NCBI RefSeq assembly: GCF_003096195.1
Contig: NZ_CP023004.1
Location: 724,501-788,500, forward strand
Length of the DNA: 64,000 nt
Direction of reading: 5' to 3'
Origin: Ereboglobus luteus
Lineage (GTDB): Bacteria; Verrucomicrobiota; Verrucomicrobiia; Opitutales; Opitutaceae
The position numbers and the translations under genes were made by a program. Each line of letters begins with the position of its first letter. Positions within the stretch are counted from its first letter, which is position 1. The notes under the pieces were generated by a model. That model made no database searches, was not told the origin of the DNA, and worked only from the letters and a program-made list of their open reading frames with translations. Below, piece after piece: positions 62,163 to 64,000 of the stretch.

Positions 62163-64000
62163 TCACCAGCTTTGCCGGATTGAGGCCATGAAGGTGTCGC
62201 GCCTTGTGGCGTTTTTGTGGTCTCCAAATGGAATATATTCATATTCGTAGGAGAATGCAAAAAGCGTTGTTTTGCTTAGCATCATCCGGAGTCCAATGCG
62301 AGCCATGAGGCTATTCTCGTCGTATTTGTCACCGCGGATCCGCAGCTTTGCCGCCGGATATTCTATCAGTGTGGCCTGCACATCGGTGGCGTCATTGAGA
62401 AGCTCCTGCCGCCAGCCGATACTGACATCCACCATTCCTGCCCGTCCCTGCTTTTGCAAAAAGCTTCGACTGAGGCCGAGCCGCACTTGGGCGTGGAGAG
62501 AATCGGCGCTGAAATCATCCATGCGAACAGCACCCTTGCCAGTCTCCGAATAGTCGCTGAAGGAGATGTTTGTATACTGGAGTCCAATGGAAGGCCTGAG
62601 CGTGGCTTTCGTAAAGACAGGCCATACATAGCCCGCCTCAATCCCGCCTCCCAAGCTTCTAAAATCATAAGTGCCCTTCACAAAGTTATTATGCTCCTCG
62701 CAACGCTCGGTGTCTGCGCTCCCCGGCGAAAACGAGGCGTTTCCACTTGTGTAGAAATTACCTTTTCGAACCGCTCCGTATGCGCCAAAAACCGGCGCGT
62801 CCATCTCGGTGGTGGCGCCATTGGCTGTCTCCAACCTCGTGTTGGTGTAGGCAATACAGGCGCCGAACATGTAGTTTTTGGAGGAGGCCCAATCAAAGCC
62901 CACGGCGCCCACGCTGCTGTTGTCCTTGTAGCCGAGGAAGGTTGCGTTGCTTTCATGCTCGGCAAACGAACCCGCCATGCGCAGCCACAGACTGCGCTTC
63001 GGGACGGCGCGATCCCGCTCAATCAGGGGAAGAATGAAATCCTCGTTGATGTGCGAGAACACGGCATTGGTGGAGGCCCGCATCGCATCAAGGCCAGCGA
63101 CAATGTCTTTGCCTGGTTGAAGCGCCTTGTTGTAGGCGGTGATCTGCAATCTGTAACCGTCCACAATATCGACCACCATGAGCATATCGCCTTGATTGGG
63201 ATCGTAGGTTGGCATGTTCGCGATGCCGCCATAGGCGATCGCAGCAGTATAAATGCCGGTGTAAAGCGCTCCACCCAGGCGGATTTCGCCCCCGTTGGCA
63301 AAATTCATCGTCCCTGTGAGGCCAAGCGAACCCATCAAGTAATCGGAACCAAATACGATGGTGCCGCCGTCCACGGTCACATTGTGGGCCAGTGTGGAGG
63401 GATTGCTTATTTTCAGCCAACCCCCGTCGCGCACAACGACATCAGCACTGAGACCGCCAAGCGCCTCCGTGGATATGGCCGTGAGGCGTGTTCCCGCTCC
63501 GACAACGAAATTTTTCAAGGTATTCTGTCCTGTCAACGACAACGTGCTGTTGGTGAAGAGCACGCGATCTCCGGATATGTTGGACGCCACCTGTCCCAAT
63601 GCGATATCACGGTATTCCAGCGTGGAGCCAGTGGCGACGTTCACGTCCACTCCGATAGCCCCGCTCCGTGCAATCGTAAGCGGTGTGTTTAAATCCAACC
63701 TGCTGATGGAGTTGTTGCCTGCGAGGGTAAACGTGCCGGTGCCTTCGAGTATGAGCGTGCCGGCGCCGCCGATTTTCCCAGGGAGCTCGGCATTATGTCC
63801 GGCAGATTCGATGGTGAGCGTTTTTCCCGGCTCCACCTCAATGTCATTGGGCAGAGTCAGATCGTCGACGTTCAAATGGATTTTCCCATTATTGGTGCCA
63901 ACTCTCACCAAGCTGGAGCCGAATGCGGCATTGCTTGCCAAACCGATCTCTCCGGCCATGAAAACGAATTCGCCTGACATGCTGCTTGATCCGGAAAGTG
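62163..64000 (-). CDS. autotransporter, C-terminal part (5' end beyond window)
   Basis: The frame is open through base 64000 (LSGSSSMSGEFVF before the ATG at 63980), so the gene begins outside the window and the internal ATG is not its start. At least 612 residues are visible. PATR-like passenger repeats come first (LILEGTGTFTLAGNN, LSLTGQNTLKNFVV), then a linker from about FILPLIERDRAVPKRSLWLR. The final 280 residues are an autotransporter beta-domain with amphipathic strands (AVGFDWASSKNYMFGACIAY, GGGIEAGYVWPVF) ending in SIRQSW, the aromatic barrel signal. Its barrel differs from that of the giant autotransporter. It lies immediately upstream of the GH106 gene on the same strand, so a surface protein may head the hydrolase operon. 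The passenger's function is unknown. Confidence 0.88.
   Translation of the reverse strand, partial: LSGSSSMSGEFVFMAGEIGLASNAAFGSSLVRVGTNNGKIHLNVDDLTLPNDIEVEPGKTLTIESAGHNAELPGKIGGAGTLILEGTGTFTLAGNNSISRLDLNTPLTIARSGAIGVDVNVATGSTLEYRDIALGQVASNISGDRVLFTNSTLSLTGQNTLKNFVVGAGTRLTAISTEALGGLSADVVVRDGGWLKISNPSTLAHNVTVDGGTIVFGSDYLMGSLGLTGTMNFANGGEIRLGGALYTGIYTAAIAYGGIANMPTYDPNQGDMLMVVDIVDGYRLQITAYNKALQPGKDIVAGLDAMRASTNAVFSHINEDFILPLIERDRAVPKRSLWLRMAGSFAEHESNATFLGYKDNSSVGAVGFDWASSKNYMFGACIAYTNTRLETANGATTEMDAPVFGAYGAVRKGNFYTSGNASFSPGSADTERCEEHNNFVKGTYDFRSLGGGIEAGYVWPVFTKATLRPSIGLQYTNISFSDYSETGKGAVRMDDFSADSLHAQVRLGLSRSFLQKQGRAGMVDVSIGWRQELLNDATDVQATLIEYPAAKLRIRGDKYDENSLMARIGLRMMLSKTTLFAFSYEYEYIPFGDHKNATRRDTFMASIRQSW

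Overview
The window looks like a chromosome segment from a gut- or host-associated Verrucomicrobiota bacterium, most likely in or near the Opitutaceae. This is an inference from gene content: very large PATR-type autotransporters, many sulfatases and sialidases, RCC1/Ig-like proteins with Gly-rich C-terminal anchors, a zwf-opcA pair, and no SusC/SusD. No 16S rRNA or other marker is present to confirm it. I found no tRNA, rRNA, CRISPR array or insertion sequence. Start codons throughout lack a recognisable Shine-Dalgarno sequence.

Layout. (1) 1-3512: a visibly AT-richer three-gene operon on the + strand. It holds the C-terminal part of a P-loop ATPase cut by the window edge, an unrecognised alpha/beta protein whose start overlaps the ATPase stop, and a PfkB-type kinase. 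A strong hairpin with a T-run closes it. It looks like an acquired accessory cassette of unknown function. (2) 3513-4113: gene-poor spacer with possible RNA structure and a tiny lipobox ORF. (3) 4114-20437 (-): one giant autotransporter of about 5,440 residues, broken in the given sequence into three frames. (4) 20438-34833: mostly housekeeping genes (tyrS, a NUDIX hydrolase, opcA-zwf, a tyrosine phosphatase, a flippase, aroB), interspersed with a sialidase and two tandem RCC1-propeller/Ig proteins. (5) 35026-62094 (-): a 27-kb glycan-degradation region, all on one strand and tightly packed. It encodes three sialidase-family proteins, a GH2 enzyme, a GH36 alpha-galactosidase-type enzyme, a GH106-type enzyme, four sulfatases, an N-acetylneuraminate lyase, a second aldolase of the same superfamily, a 2-hydroxyacid dehydrogenase, an enolase-superfamily dehydratase/racemase and a NanM-mutarotase/sodium-symporter fusion. 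(6) 62163-64000 (-): the C-terminal end of another autotransporter, running off the right edge.

How the genes could work together. Sulfatases and exo-glycosidases outside the cytoplasm would desulfate and trim a sialylated, sulfated host glycan such as mucin. Sialidases would release sialic acid, the NanM domain would equilibrate its anomers, the fused symporter would import it, and NanA would split it to ManNAc and pyruvate. NanK, NanE, NagA, NagB and a sulfatase-maturating enzyme are not in the window. The three extra enzymes (enolase-superfamily, hydroxyacid dehydrogenase, second aldolase) lie between the transporter and NanA and suggest an additional sugar-acid route.

Four reading-frame breaks occur, two in the giant autotransporter, one in the GH2 gene and one in a sulfatase. 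Each lies in a G/C homopolymer of 5-7 and each is repaired by adding one base of the same kind. This pattern points to homopolymer under-calling in the assembly more than to genuine gene decay.
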